A DNA stretch of 64,000 nt, taken from contig NZ_JAFEUM010000008.1 in the NCBI RefSeq assembly GCF_016900875.1, positions 81,552-145,551 of the forward strand, written 5' to 3'. Of this stretch, positions 50,260 through 59,702 are shown one piece after another; position 1 is the first letter of the stretch, and each line of letters starts with the position of its first letter. Under the pieces are notes generated by a model, which had not been told where the DNA came from, searched no databases, and worked only from the letters and a program-made list of their open reading frames with translations. Source of the stretch: Vibrio ulleungensis (lineage in GTDB: Bacteria; Pseudomonadota; Gammaproteobacteria; Enterobacterales; Vibrionaceae). Position numbers and translations under genes: made by a program.

Positions 50260-51147
50260 ATGTCTTGGTTAAAACGTTGCCTCACTTTATCGTTACTTTT
50301 GGTGGTGCTGTATGGCGGTTGGCAATGGCTTGTCTCTCCATTGGTTTTTACGCTCTCTGAGCAGACGCCTATTGCGTTGGTCAACGATGATGAGGCCAAC
50401 CCTAATAAGCTAACTCAAGGGCATAACAACGCCTCTTGTTTAGAGATGGATCAGTTAGAGCCTTTAGACAATGACGGACAGCTAAGAGTGTTGTCGTGGA
50501 ACATTTATAAGCAAAACAATGACGGGTGGGACGCCGAGTTACTTACATTGCTGGAACGAACCGAATTGAGCTTGTTGCAAGAAGTCTCTTTGTCGCCCTC
50601 ATTTATTAATTGGCTAAACCAGCTCAATTGGTTTGGCCAACAGGCGAGTGCGTTTGAAGTGTTTGATAAAAGCTCTGGCGTATTTAATTTGTCGCAGCGC
50701 TTGCCAGAGAAAGTATGTGCAATATTTGAAACCGAACCTTGGTTGCAACTACCCAAATCTGCTCTGTTTGCCTCCTATCAACTGTCCAATGGAGAGTCGT
50801 TATGGGTGGTCAACTTGCATGCGGTAAACTTCACGTTAGGTACCGAAGAGTTTGAGCAGCAACTGGCCGAGTTGGAGCAAGCACTCATTGAGCATCAAGG
50901 CCCTGCCATATTTGCCGGTGACTTTAATACCTGGAGCGAAATTAGGCAGGAAAAAGTCGAGAACGTCATGCGTACGTTAGGGCTTGAAGAAGCGAAATTT
51001 ACACCTGATTTGCGTACTACGTTTGCCATTACCGGGCAGCCATTAGATCATATCTTCTATCGAGGCCTGCAACTAAAAAAGGCTGAAGTGATTAACACTT
51101 CAGCCTCAGATCATAACGCGTTATGGGCGGAGTTTACGCTAAACTAG
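50260..51147 (+). CDS. yafD: Endonuclease/exonuclease/phosphatase family protein (YafD-like)
   Basis: The 295-residue protein has one N-terminal membrane helix (LSLLLVVLYGGWQWLV) and an EEP-type domain (about 75-295). The family motifs are RVLSWNIYKQ, LLQEVSLS, WVVNLHAVNF, AIFAGDFNTWS and the final ASDHNALWAEF, so a metal-dependent phosphoesterase active outside the inner membrane face is likely; substrate unknown. It resembles E. coli YafD, which is also close to mltD and gloB. GGGGA is five bases before the ATG. Its TAG shares bases with the opposing mltD stop. Confidence 0.82.
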   Translation: MSWLKRCLTLSLLLVVLYGGWQWLVSPLVFTLSEQTPIALVNDDEANPNKLTQGHNNASCLEMDQLEPLDNDGQLRVLSWNIYKQNNDGWDAELLTLLERTELSLLQEVSLSPSFINWLNQLNWFGQQASAFEVFDKSSGVFNLSQRLPEKVCAIFETEPWLQLPKSALFASYQLSNGESLWVVNLHAVNFTLGTEEFEQQLAELEQALIEHQGPAIFAGDFNTWSEIRQEKVENVMRTLGLEEAKFTPDLRTTFAITGQPLDHIFYRGLQLKKAEVINTSASDHNALWAEFTLN

Positions 51148-52727
51148 ACGCTCACTTTGGTCACATCGACATACAGCTTGAGGTTTTGGCCTGGCTGTAA
51201 GTATTTACGGTTTTGCAGACTGTTCCATTGAATAATGTCTGAGCTGCGAACTTTGAATCGTGATGCGATACCACTGATTGTGTCACCACTGCGCACCTTG
51301 TAGTAAACCGTGCGAATGATTTCACCTTGGTTATTGTCTTTCCAAATCACCAACTTTTGACCAATACGCAGCGTGTCGCGAGGCCCCATACCATTCCAGC
51401 GAGCAAGATCTTGATGCGTCACTTTATGCGCTTTGGCAATGGTCCAAAGGCTATCGCCGCTGACCACGGTATAGTTCATTTTATGCTGTCCGCGCGCTTT
51501 AGATTGTGTTTCTTCCAAGCGATTGGCTGCACTGAGTGCATAGGATTTGTCATCGGTGGTTGAGGTTGGCACTAACAGGTACTGTCCAGCACGGATCATA
51601 TTGCCTGTCATGCCATTTGCATTTCTGATCACCGCGCTGGTGGTGTTGTGACGTTGCGCGATCACACTGATGCTGTCCCCCGATTTTACCTGATAGCGCA
51701 CTAATTTAACGCCTTTACCGCGATTTGCTTCTACTTCATTTAAGAATGGCGTCACTGTCTCGATAGGCAGTAATAAGTGCTGAGGTCCATCCGGAGCTGT
51801 TGCCCACTGGTTGTATGCCGGATTGTAGCTTTGTAACTCTTTGATGCTTATGCCAGCATAATTGGCCGCAATGGCGAGATCCAATTGCTCTTTAGGATCG
51901 ACACGTTGCAATACAGGGGTATTCGCGATCTCAGGAATATCGATACCATACTCTTCGGCATTGGCGATAACATCAGCAAGAGCGAGAAGTTTTGGTACAT
52001 AGCCGCTGGTCTCTTTAGGTAACTCTAGAGAGAAAAAATCGGTCGGTTTGCCTGCTTTAACGTTTTTTCGGATAGCGCTAGAAACGCGCCCACCGCCACT
52101 GTTGTAGGCTGCAATCGCATGGTTCCAGTTACCTTCAAAGCGTTTATTCAAATATGTCAGGTAATCAAGCGCAGCATCGGTAGCGGCGTCAACGTCACGT
52201 CTGCCGTCATACCAGTAATCTTGTTCAAGTCCGTACATCTTGCCGGTTGCAGGGACAAATTGCCATAAACCAGCGGCGCTGCCATGGGAGTACGCAAACG
52301 CGTCAAAGGAGCTTTCAACGACAGGAAGTAGGGCCAACTCCAATGGCATATCGCGCGCTTCAATCTTTTCTACAATTAAGTGTAAAAATGGCTCTGCGCG
52401 TTTGGAGACTGTTCTTAGGTGTGAAGGGTGCTTTAAATACCAGCGACGGTAATAATCGACCGTCTTATGGTCAGGAATATCTAGTTCCAACTGCATAGAT
52501 ATTCGATCCCACACATTGTCTTGTTGCTGTGGGGTGAGCACGACAGGCTCTACTTTAGGCTCAGGTAATGGCGCGACTTTGTCTTCGACGGCTTTAGGCT
52601 CGACAACGACGGAATCGGTGCTACCAGTGCTTGGTTCGGAAGGCTCTGGAATAGAATCTTGCTGTTGAGGCGCCATTTGACACCCACCTAATACTAGGGC
52701 CAACAGCCACACCGATTGTTTGTTCAT
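51144..52727 (-). CDS. mltD: Membrane-bound lytic murein transglycosylase D
   Basis: MltD is an outer-membrane lipoprotein that cleaves peptidoglycan glycan strands to anhydromuropeptides. The 527-residue precursor has a lipobox (LALVLGGC, cysteine 16), then a Pro-rich linker. The SLT domain carries its catalytic glutamate in PVVESSFDAFAYSHGSAAGL, followed by WQFVPATGKMYGL and AYNSGGGRV. Three C-terminal LysM domains start near VRYQVKSGDSISVIA, MNYTVVSGDSLWTIA and VYYKVRSGDTISGIA. Its order with gloB matches E. coli. Confidence 0.96.
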   Translation of the reverse strand: MNKQSVWLLALVLGGCQMAPQQQDSIPEPSEPSTGSTDSVVVEPKAVEDKVAPLPEPKVEPVVLTPQQQDNVWDRISMQLELDIPDHKTVDYYRRWYLKHPSHLRTVSKRAEPFLHLIVEKIEARDMPLELALLPVVESSFDAFAYSHGSAAGLWQFVPATGKMYGLEQDYWYDGRRDVDAATDAALDYLTYLNKRFEGNWNHAIAAYNSGGGRVSSAIRKNVKAGKPTDFFSLELPKETSGYVPKLLALADVIANAEEYGIDIPEIANTPVLQRVDPKEQLDLAIAANYAGISIKELQSYNPAYNQWATAPDGPQHLLLPIETVTPFLNEVEANRGKGVKLVRYQVKSGDSISVIAQRHNTTSAVIRNANGMTGNMIRAGQYLLVPTSTTDDKSYALSAANRLEETQSKARGQHKMNYTVVSGDSLWTIAKAHKVTHQDLARWNGMGPRDTLRIGQKLVIWKDNNQGEIIRTVYYKVRSGDTISGIASRFKVRSSDIIQWNSLQNRKYLQPGQNLKLYVDVTKVSV

Positions 52728-52815
52728 TACTACTCAAGCCTGAATTCAAAATTGGCCGTAGATAATACTTTGCCCCAGTAAGAGTGACAAGTGTAGGGTG
52801 GCTAAACTTTGAACT

Positions 52816-53571
52816 TTAGAAATCGTTTTTCCAATCTCTTAAGTAAGCAAATACGTCTAGGGGTTCTCTAAGAGCTTGTTTCGTCTGCCACTGCTCAGTA
52901 TCTAGACATTCACAGCGTAAGAATGGATTAATCGCAAGCTCGAGTTCCAATGTTGTTGGCAAACTAGGTTGATTGTCACTGCGCAGTGATAGTACTTTTT
53001 GCTGATAGTGTTGCAGGCGAAGATTGGTGGGATCTGCTGCTAAAGCAAAATCAATATTGGCTTGTGTGTATTCATGGGTTGGGTAAATATTTGTGTTGGC
53101 AGGCAGAGCTTTGATTTGATTTAAACTGTCAAACATCTGCGAGTAACTCCCTTCAAATACTCGACCACACCCTGCACTAAACAGAACATCACCACAAAAA
53201 AGCGATTGCTCACCATAGTAGGCGATATGATCTAGAGTATGCCCAGGCAGCGCTAAAATTTGGTAATGGTGATCGGCGAACATAACGGTATCGCCCTTTT
53301 CTAAACGATGATCAATAGCCTCAAAGCGACAAGATTTAGGTCCATACACGTCCACATCAGGGTAACGACCTTTTAGAGAAGACACCCCTCCGGTATGATC
53401 GGCATGATGATGAGTGAGCCAAATTTGACTAAGCTTCAGCTGATGATCCTCTAAAAATTCGATCACTGGGGCAGCATCGCCGGGGTCCACCACGCAACAA
53501 CGTTTATTATCATCGACAATTAGCCAAATGTAGTTATCATTAAAAGCAGGTATGCAATTGATTGTGCGCAT
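52816..53571 (-). CDS. gloB: Hydroxyacylglutathione hydrolase (glyoxalase II)
   Basis: GloB hydrolyses S-lactoylglutathione to lactate and glutathione in methylglyoxal detoxification. The 251-residue metallo-beta-lactamase-fold protein has the binuclear metal motif THHHADHTGG at residues 53-62, LPGHTLDHIAYY, LFCGDVLFSAGCGR and YPTHEYTQANIDFA, plus the C-terminal glutathione-binding helices. It is divergent from the YafS-like gene, with only 40 bp between the start codons, so the promoters must overlap. Confidence 0.95.
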   Translation of the reverse strand: MRTINCIPAFNDNYIWLIVDDNKRCCVVDPGDAAPVIEFLEDHQLKLSQIWLTHHHADHTGGVSSLKGRYPDVDVYGPKSCRFEAIDHRLEKGDTVMFADHHYQILALPGHTLDHIAYYGEQSLFCGDVLFSAGCGRVFEGSYSQMFDSLNQIKALPANTNIYPTHEYTQANIDFALAADPTNLRLQHYQQKVLSLRSDNQPSLPTTLELELAINPFLRCECLDTEQWQTKQALREPLDVFAYLRDWKNDF

Positions 53572-53611
53572 ATTTATTTTCCTGAGTCGAGATTGAAAAG
53601 GCGGTCACCCA

Positions 53612-54349
53612 TTGCTTAAACCAGCACGGATCACTCAAAAACTGCAACAGCCCCATTCTTGGCAACAATTGGGCAATGGTCAATGGGTATTTGAAGGCAT
53701 TCAGATGCGCATAGACGAGTGGGCTCCGAAATTGTTTGGCTATCACATGCTAAAACTCGGTGGATTGAGTTGTGAGCTGAATACCTCTCTAAGTACCATT
53801 CCTCATCAGGTTAACTTAGACATCAAAAATCCACTGCATTCGGTGATTGCTGACGCCTTTGACTTACCGTTTGTTGAAAAAAGCTTTGACGTAGTGTTGT
53901 TAAGCCATCAGTTGGATTATTGCCAAGATCCTCATCGACTGCTTCGCGAGGTGGATAGGGTAATGATGGACGACGGGTACATCATTCTAACAGGATTCAA
54001 CCCAATCAGTTTTTCTGGTGTGGCGAGCGTCCTTCCTTGGCGAAAGAAAAACTTACCTTGGAGTGGACGAATGTTCACCCCACACCGTGTCCATGATTGG
54101 CTTGGCTTGTTGAACTACCAAGTTATTCACAGTGAGCAGTATGCGCTTTTTCCAAATCCTAAACAGCGCGCAATTTGGGCGTGGCTAGAAAATATGTGTG
54201 GCAATAGCGGCAGTAAATTAGGGTCGCTGTACTATATTGTTGCGCGAAAGCGAACTTATCCGATTAAACCTCTTAAGCCTCATTGGCGACTCAAGCGACG
54301 TTTGTCACCTGTTGGTGTATCGATAAAAGCCCACTCTCGTACTAACTAG
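53612..54349 (+). CDS. YafS-like SAM-dependent methyltransferase
   Basis: The 245-residue protein has a class I methyltransferase core (about 40-165) with ADAFDLPFVEKSFDVVLLSH and REVDRVMMDDGYIILTGFNP, typical of the Methyltransf_11 group; the glycine-rich loop I is weak. Substrate is unknown. It matches E. coli YafS in its position between gloB and rnhA. It starts at a TTG at 53612, since no ATG occurs before residue 32; AAAGG lies about 10 bases upstream. Its 3' end overlaps the opposing rnhA by 8 bases. Confidence 0.82.
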   Translation: MLKPARITQKLQQPHSWQQLGNGQWVFEGIQMRIDEWAPKLFGYHMLKLGGLSCELNTSLSTIPHQVNLDIKNPLHSVIADAFDLPFVEKSFDVVLLSHQLDYCQDPHRLLREVDRVMMDDGYIILTGFNPISFSGVASVLPWRKKNLPWSGRMFTPHRVHDWLGLLNYQVIHSEQYALFPNPKQRAIWAWLENMCGNSGSKLGSLYYIVARKRTYPIKPLKPHWRLKRRLSPVGVSIKAHSRTN

Positions 54350-54806
54350 GTTGATAGCCTGTATCGTCTTCAGTGGGGTTTTCTGCCGCGGATCGTGCCA
54401 ACTCGTCACACATTTCATTTTCGCGGTGCCCAGCGTGTCCTTTAACCCATTTCCATTCAACTTGATGATTGGCCGCTGCACTATCGAGTGCTTGCCATAG
54501 GTCGGCATTTTTCACTGGTTTTTTATCAGATGTCTTCCAGCTGCGCTTTTTCCAGTTATGGATCCATTGGGTGATCCCTTGTCGCACATATTGACTGTCG
54601 GTTGTTAAAGTGACCTTGCAAGGCTGTGTTAAGCTTTGCAAAGCCACAACCGCCGCCATCATTTCCATGCGATTGTTGGTGGTCATGGTGTAACCTTTGG
54701 CTAAGGTTTTTTCGTGACCTTTGTAGCGCAACACAATTCCATAACCCCCTGCTCCAGGATTACCTAGGCAAGAACCATCTGTGAAAATTTCGACGTGTTT
54801 ATCCAT
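54342..54806 (-). CDS. rnhA: Ribonuclease HI
   Basis: RNase HI degrades the RNA strand of RNA-DNA hybrids. The 154-residue protein has the catalytic residues in family context: aspartate 10 in EIFTDGSCLGNPGAGGYG, glutamate in NNRMEMMAAVVAL, aspartate in TLTTDSQYVRQGI, and the last in HRENEMCDELAR. The start MDKHVEIF fits the family. It is divergent from dnaQ with 50 bp between start codons, the same arrangement as in E. coli. Its stop lies inside the end of the converging YafS-like gene. Confidence 0.96.
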   Translation of the reverse strand: MDKHVEIFTDGSCLGNPGAGGYGIVLRYKGHEKTLAKGYTMTTNNRMEMMAAVVALQSLTQPCKVTLTTDSQYVRQGITQWIHNWKKRSWKTSDKKPVKNADLWQALDSAAANHQVEWKWVKGHAGHRENEMCDELARSAAENPTEDDTGYQPS

Positions 54807-54856
54807 GATTTGATATGATTGGGCATTATTTCGGACAGTCTGACACAATTAATCGT

Positions 54857-55603
54857 ATGAACACCAGCCAAAATCCAACTCAAACGGCCAGCAGCGGCCG
54901 TATAGTGGTTCTCGATACGGAAACCACCGGTATGAACCGTGAAGGTGGTCCCACTTATTTAGGACACCGTATCATCGAAATTGGTGCCGTTGAAATTGTA
55001 AATAGAAAGCTTACCGGGCGACATTTCCATGTGTATATCAAACCAGACCGAGAGATCGATCCCGAAGCCATTGATGTTCACGGTATTACCGATGAATTCC
55101 TATTAGACAAACCTGAATACCGTCAGATTCATCAAGAGTTTATTGAGTTTATTGACGGCGCCGAGCTAGTTGCACACAACGCGTACTTCGACGTTGGCTT
55201 TATGGATCACGAGTTTGAGCGTCTTGACCCAAAAATAGGTAAGACGGAGCAATACTGTTCTATCACCGATACTTTGGCGATGGCGAAAAAACTCTTTCCA
55301 GGCAAACGAAATAACCTCGATATCTTGTGTGACCGTTACGGAATAGATAACTCTCATCGTACGTTGCACGGCGCATTACTCGATGCTGAAATTTTGGCCG
55401 ATGTCTACCTGTTAATGACAGGTGGGCAGACCACGTTAAAGTTTGGTGGAGGGTCTAATGAAACCGACAGTGCCATCATTCAGCGCGCAAGCAATCAACG
55501 AAAACCGCTAAAGGTTTTGCAGGCATCGGCCGATGAATTAGAAGCACACCAATCTAGATTGGATGTTGTGGCCAAAGGTGGGAGCTGTTTGTGGCGTGAC
55601 TAG
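54857..55603 (+). CDS. dnaQ: DNA polymerase III epsilon (proofreading) subunit
   Basis: DnaQ is the 3'-5' exonuclease that proofreads for DnaE. The 248-residue protein has the DEDDh motifs: IVVLDTETTGMN (Exo I), VAHNAYFDVGFMDHEF (Exo II), and HGALLDAEILADVYL (Exo III with histidine and aspartate). The C-terminal tail binds DnaE. I chose MNTSQNPTQ as start; an upstream in-frame start overlaps the rnhA region. The polymerase subunit is at 43.5-47.0 kb. Confidence 0.96.
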   Translation: MNTSQNPTQTASSGRIVVLDTETTGMNREGGPTYLGHRIIEIGAVEIVNRKLTGRHFHVYIKPDREIDPEAIDVHGITDEFLLDKPEYRQIHQEFIEFIDGAELVAHNAYFDVGFMDHEFERLDPKIGKTEQYCSITDTLAMAKKLFPGKRNNLDILCDRYGIDNSHRTLHGALLDAEILADVYLLMTGGQTTLKFGGGSNETDSAIIQRASNQRKPLKVLQASADELEAHQSRLDVVAKGGSCLWRD

Positions 55604-55628
55604 TTCCATTACAAGTAGGGAGACGTTG

Positions 55629-56885
55629 GTGCAGTTCAAATCATTTCCACTTTTTTTAGCCGTCATACTTACGGCATTGTCCTCACTGAGTTGGGCTAAT
55701 GAGCAGCAATTTAGTTTGTTGGATAACCGATTTCGTATCGATCCTACTATTCAACAAGTGTCGTTTGTAATTTATCGCAGCGAACAGTCACAATCGGTAG
55801 TACTGGTTCGCCCTGATGGTGTGAAGTACTACGCATGGCAGCACCCAGAGCATGTCGCTTGGTATGAAGAAAATGGCATGGACATTATTTCAATTGATCA
55901 GCCAATGCCAGGGCCATGGCAAGCCATAGGAAAGGTCACACCGAAAAACAACATAAAAATTCTGTCTGATTTAATGCTTGATGTCGACTTTCTGTCGAAT
56001 CGGCTGTATCAAAATGAGCGTATAAAGCTGCAAGCTAATCTAACCACCCACGGTGCACCTATTGTTCTTCGAGATTTTTTGGACAGGGTCAATTTACGGG
56101 TAACGTTCACACCCTATGTCGAAAATGAATCAGAAATAACCAAAGAGGCTCGTCCCATTCCAATTGTTGTCGGCGAGTTTTCCGATGATGGTTTGGAGTA
56201 TGATGAAGTTGCAGGAGATGGTAAGTTCACCGTCGATCTTCCGATCAATGTTGAACCGGGTAAATACCGTGTTCGAGTGACCTCTGGTAACGGAGTATTC
56301 CTGCGAGCGGTTGAACAAGAAGTGTTGGTATACCCACCACCTATCACTGTTGATTTCTCCCAGTCACGTACATTGGATCCACACAGTATTACGATTGTTG
56401 GAGAGCGAGCAACCATTGCTCCGGGCTCCATCAGTGCTCACATAAGCGTTACGGACCCAGAAGATAACCAACGCCACTACACCACACAAGTACCGAAAGA
56501 CAGTGCCAGATTGAAGGTTGAAGTCGCGTCAGACAAACTTATTGGTAATCACAGTATTAGCACTATTGTGTATGCGACAGATCTGGCCAACAACCGTGAC
56601 TTGGTATTAGAAACCGCGCCAATTAATTTTGGCTCGGTCGAGTCTGTTGACGTCGAAAAGGCGAGGGAGCAACAGCGGATTGCTCAAGAGAAGCAGCAGA
56701 AAGAAGAAATGCTGCGTCAAATCGAACACAAACGTGCAGAAGATCGTAAGCGGTCACTCACTATCATCATTGTCGGAAATATAGCGGTATTAATCATTGG
56801 GCTGGTAGTCGCCTTCATCGTGTACAGGCGCCGCAAAAAAGCGGCCGCTGAACCAGAGCTTCAATTGAGTGCACCTCCTAGTTAA
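55629..56885 (+). CDS. TIGR03503 family membrane protein of unknown function
   Basis: The 418-residue protein has a signal peptide (FPLFLAVILTALSSLSWA) and a periplasmic region with beta-rich, immunoglobulin-like segments (for example VEPGKYRVRVTSGNGVFLR). A charged coiled stretch near 350-372 (EQQRIAQEKQQKEEMLRQI) precedes a C-terminal membrane helix with a basic end (YRRRKK). It fits the TIGR03503 family of Vibrio and Shewanella, described only as conserved hypothetical. I chose the GTG at 55629, six bases after AGGGAG. It follows dnaQ by 25 bp. Confidence 0.82.
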   Translation: MQFKSFPLFLAVILTALSSLSWANEQQFSLLDNRFRIDPTIQQVSFVIYRSEQSQSVVLVRPDGVKYYAWQHPEHVAWYEENGMDIISIDQPMPGPWQAIGKVTPKNNIKILSDLMLDVDFLSNRLYQNERIKLQANLTTHGAPIVLRDFLDRVNLRVTFTPYVENESEITKEARPIPIVVGEFSDDGLEYDEVAGDGKFTVDLPINVEPGKYRVRVTSGNGVFLRAVEQEVLVYPPPITVDFSQSRTLDPHSITIVGERATIAPGSISAHISVTDPEDNQRHYTTQVPKDSARLKVEVASDKLIGNHSISTIVYATDLANNRDLVLETAPINFGSVESVDVEKAREQQRIAQEKQQKEEMLRQIEHKRAEDRKRSLTIIIVGNIAVLIIGLVVAFIVYRRRKKAAAEPELQLSAPPS

Positions 56886-56903
56886 CGGGTCAAAGATAAC
56901 GAA

Positions 56904-56930
56904 AAAGGGATGAGCATGGCTCATCCCTTT
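56904..56930 (+). terminator. Terminator-like hairpin after the TIGR03503 gene
   Basis: Perfect 12 bp stem AAAGGGATGAGC / GCTCATCCCTTT with a 3-base loop, followed by a weak GTGTTTA tract. Confidence 0.75.
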
Positions 56931-57024
56931 GTGTTTATAGAAGCGGACGTAATTTAGATCAACCAAAGCAATTACCTGATTTTTCCGTCGCAATTTGCTG
57001 ACCAGTTAATTACTTCGATAGGTA

Positions 57025-59469
57025 TTACATTACAGCTTCAAGATCTTTTTGTACTGAAGCGGCTTTAAGTGCCTGTGGATCAAACTCATCCACATTGATG
57101 GTCGCAAGTCGGTGCTGCTCTGCTTCAATCAGCAGTTCAGCTTCTTCTTGGTTGATCAACTCGGCGGCTAACGCTTCCTCCGCAAGGCGGTCCAAATTGG
57201 TGAACGGACGACGACGTTGCTGCGCTTTGCAAATTCGTTCAAATACAGGCTCAGCTTGTAAGACAACGTTTAAGGCCAATTCAATCTTACCCGCTGGGTT
57301 GTGCTCCGATGGAGTAAGGTATTGGTGGCGACCTAAACGAGAGCGTGTAGCACTTGGCGTTTGCAGTATTTGCGCTAAAGTGTGATCCAACTTGTCACTA
57401 GGTAACTTGCGAACACGGCCAAATGGCATGATCACCACTCGTAATAGTTTACCCAATACAGGGCTTGGGAAGTTACGTAAAAACTCATCAATTGCAACTT
57501 CAGTCTGATGCAAGCTCTCTTGCAGTGCCCAATCCATAAGAGGCTGGTCTTCCTTATGCGCCCCATCAACGGCAAATCGTTTAAGCGTTGCCGAGCTCAA
57601 GTACATTTGGCTTAGGATATCGCCAAGACGCGCAGATAAACGTTCACGACGTTTTAGCGAGCCGCCTAACACTGCCATAGACACATCCGACAGCAAGGCT
57701 AAGTTGGCACTATAGCGGTTAAGCTGCTGGTAATAGCGTTTGGTTGCACTATGCAATGGCGCGGTTGAACTGCGTCCGTCAGTAATACCTAGCCATAGGC
57801 TGCGCACAAAGTTACTCATCGCGAAGCCGATGTGACCAAACAGCGCATCATCAAACTGATCGAGCGCATCGCTAGCGTTTGAATGAGCTGCGTTCATTTC
57901 CTTAAGTACGTAAGGGTGACAACGAATCGCACCTTGGCCATAAATGATCATGGAGCGAGTCAGTATGTTGGCACCTTCCACGGTAATGGCCACTGGCGAG
58001 CCCTGATATCCACGAGCAATGAAGTTTGATGGGCCTAGGCAAATACCTTTACCACCGAGAATATCCATCGCATCAATCGCACCGCGCTGGCTTCTGTGGG
58101 TACAGTGGTATTTAACAATGGCAGAAATTACGGACGGTTTTTCACCCAAATCGATACCAGTAACCGTAAGGTGACTGGCTGCATCTATCATGTACGCGTT
58201 GCCGGCGATTCTAGCTAATGGCTCTTCAATCCCTTCCATACGGCCAATAGGCTGCTTAAACTGACGCCGAATACGCGCATAGGCACCTGTGGCCATGGCA
58301 GCGGTTTTCAGTCCACCCGTCGAGTTTGACGGCAGCGTAATGCCACGCCCAACTGAGAGACATTCAACCAGCATACGCCAGCCTTGTCCGGCCATCTTCG
58401 GACCACCAATAATGAAATCGAGCGGTACAAATAGATCGTTGGCACGCGTAGGCCCATTTTGGAATGGGACGTTTAATGGGAAGTGACGATTGCCGACTTC
58501 GACGCCGTCAAGATCGGTTGGAATAAGCGCACAGGTTATCCCTAGCTCTTCGGTCTCACCGAGTAAGTGGTTAGGATCCCGCAGTTTAAACGCAAGGCCA
58601 AGTACCGTTGCAACAGGTGCAAGCGTGATATAGCGTTTGTTCCACGTAAGGCGCATGCCTAATACCGTTTCGCCTTGCCATTCACCTTCACACACGATAC
58701 CGAAATCAGGGATAGAGCCTGCGTCCGAACCGGCTTCTGGGCTGGTCAATGCAAAACAAGGGATCTCTTTACCTTCGGCGAGGCGAGGTAGGTAGTGATC
58801 TTTTTGCTCAGGGGTTCCATAGTGCTGCAACAGCTCACCAGGACCGAGAGAGTTAGGCACACCTACGGTTGAAGAGAGTACCGCGGACACCGAGGTTAAT
58901 TTTTGTAAAACAAGTGATTGGGCGTAAGCGGAAAACTCCAATCCACCAAATTCTTTTTTGATGATCATGGCAAAAAACTTATGATCTTTTAGGTACTGCC
59001 AAATCTCTGGTGGCAGGTCGGCCAACTCATGAGTGACTTGAAAGTCATTGACCATTGCACACACTTCTTCCACTGGGCCATCAAGGAAGGCTTTTTCGTC
59101 TTCGCTCAGCTTGGACAGCTCGATATCACTTAAATTGTCCCAGTTAGGCTTGCCGCCAAATAATTCGGCTTCCCACCATACTGTACCGGCTTCCAAGGCT
59201 TCTTTTTCCGTTGATGACATCTCAGGCAATATCTTACGGAACACGTTTAGCGCTTTAGCCGAAACCAATGATTGACGCAGATTTGGCAAGATTAGCACTG
59301 AAGACAATGCTGCAAACACCAACCAACTGATCACACCTACGTCGGACGCGATGGTTCCAACAAATAGGATTATGGCTGTGCTCCCCACTCCTTTTAGTAG
59401 CGAGTCACGTCGATAGAGATGGATTCCTATCGCAGCAAGCACCAGTAAGTAAATAACTATGAGTTCCAT
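57025..59469 (-). CDS. fadE: Acyl-CoA dehydrogenase FadE
   Basis: FadE performs the first oxidation of fatty-acid beta-oxidation using FAD. The 814-residue protein has the long FadE layout: N-terminal hydrophobic segments (1-60), then the dehydrogenase core with PNSLGPGELLQHYGT, CFALTSPEAGSDAGSIPD, MRLTWNKRYITLAP, GRGITLPSNSTGG and AITVEGANILTRSM. A family-specific C-terminus contains QYLTPSEHNP. I chose the ATG at 59469, seven bases after AGGA, rather than the GTG at 59475. A FadR-type operator lies about 30 bp upstream. Confidence 0.96.
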   Translation of the reverse strand: MELIVIYLLVLAAIGIHLYRRDSLLKGVGSTAIILFVGTIASDVGVISWLVFAALSSVLILPNLRQSLVSAKALNVFRKILPEMSSTEKEALEAGTVWWEAELFGGKPNWDNLSDIELSKLSEDEKAFLDGPVEEVCAMVNDFQVTHELADLPPEIWQYLKDHKFFAMIIKKEFGGLEFSAYAQSLVLQKLTSVSAVLSSTVGVPNSLGPGELLQHYGTPEQKDHYLPRLAEGKEIPCFALTSPEAGSDAGSIPDFGIVCEGEWQGETVLGMRLTWNKRYITLAPVATVLGLAFKLRDPNHLLGETEELGITCALIPTDLDGVEVGNRHFPLNVPFQNGPTRANDLFVPLDFIIGGPKMAGQGWRMLVECLSVGRGITLPSNSTGGLKTAAMATGAYARIRRQFKQPIGRMEGIEEPLARIAGNAYMIDAASHLTVTGIDLGEKPSVISAIVKYHCTHRSQRGAIDAMDILGGKGICLGPSNFIARGYQGSPVAITVEGANILTRSMIIYGQGAIRCHPYVLKEMNAAHSNASDALDQFDDALFGHIGFAMSNFVRSLWLGITDGRSSTAPLHSATKRYYQQLNRYSANLALLSDVSMAVLGGSLKRRERLSARLGDILSQMYLSSATLKRFAVDGAHKEDQPLMDWALQESLHQTEVAIDEFLRNFPSPVLGKLLRVVIMPFGRVRKLPSDKLDHTLAQILQTPSATRSRLGRHQYLTPSEHNPAGKIELALNVVLQAEPVFERICKAQQRRRPFTNLDRLAEEALAAELINQEEAELLIEAEQHRLATINVDEFDPQALKAASVQKDLEAVM

Positions 59470-59497
59470 TTTCACGTCCTTGACTATAATTCTTGGT

Positions 59498-59514
59498 AAG
59501 AGGTCTAACCAGTT
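59498..59514 (-). promoter_or_regulatory. FadR-type operator at fadE
   Basis: On the minus strand AACTGGTTAGACCTCTT matches the FadR consensus ANCTGGTCNGACNTGTT at all but two fixed positions. It would overlap the transcript start of the promoter below, consistent with repression when long-chain acyl-CoA is low. Confidence 0.7.
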
Positions 59515-59515
59515 A

Positions 59516-59545
59516 ACTATAAATCAGAAGTAACAAGAATGTAAA
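59516..59545 (-). promoter_or_regulatory. Candidate promoter of fadE
   Basis: On the minus strand TTTACA (59540-59545) and TATAGT (59516-59521) are 18 bp apart, directly upstream of the FadR-type operator. Confidence 0.55.
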
Positions 59546-59702
59546 ATTAAAGTTAATGCTCGGTTTGTGGAAGTTTGAGCGCGGTTCGATTTTTAGACGA
59601 AAAAACACCAAGTTGCTTTGGTATGGCATTTCATAGGGGGAAAACTCGACAGTGAGGCGTGATCTCGCTAATCTCAGGTTAACTAACAAAAAGGATAAGC
59701 AC

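Noticed and set aside
59473..59475. GTG start for fadE
   Set aside because: Only about one base from the AGGA site; the ATG six bases later has proper spacing and gives the E. coli length.
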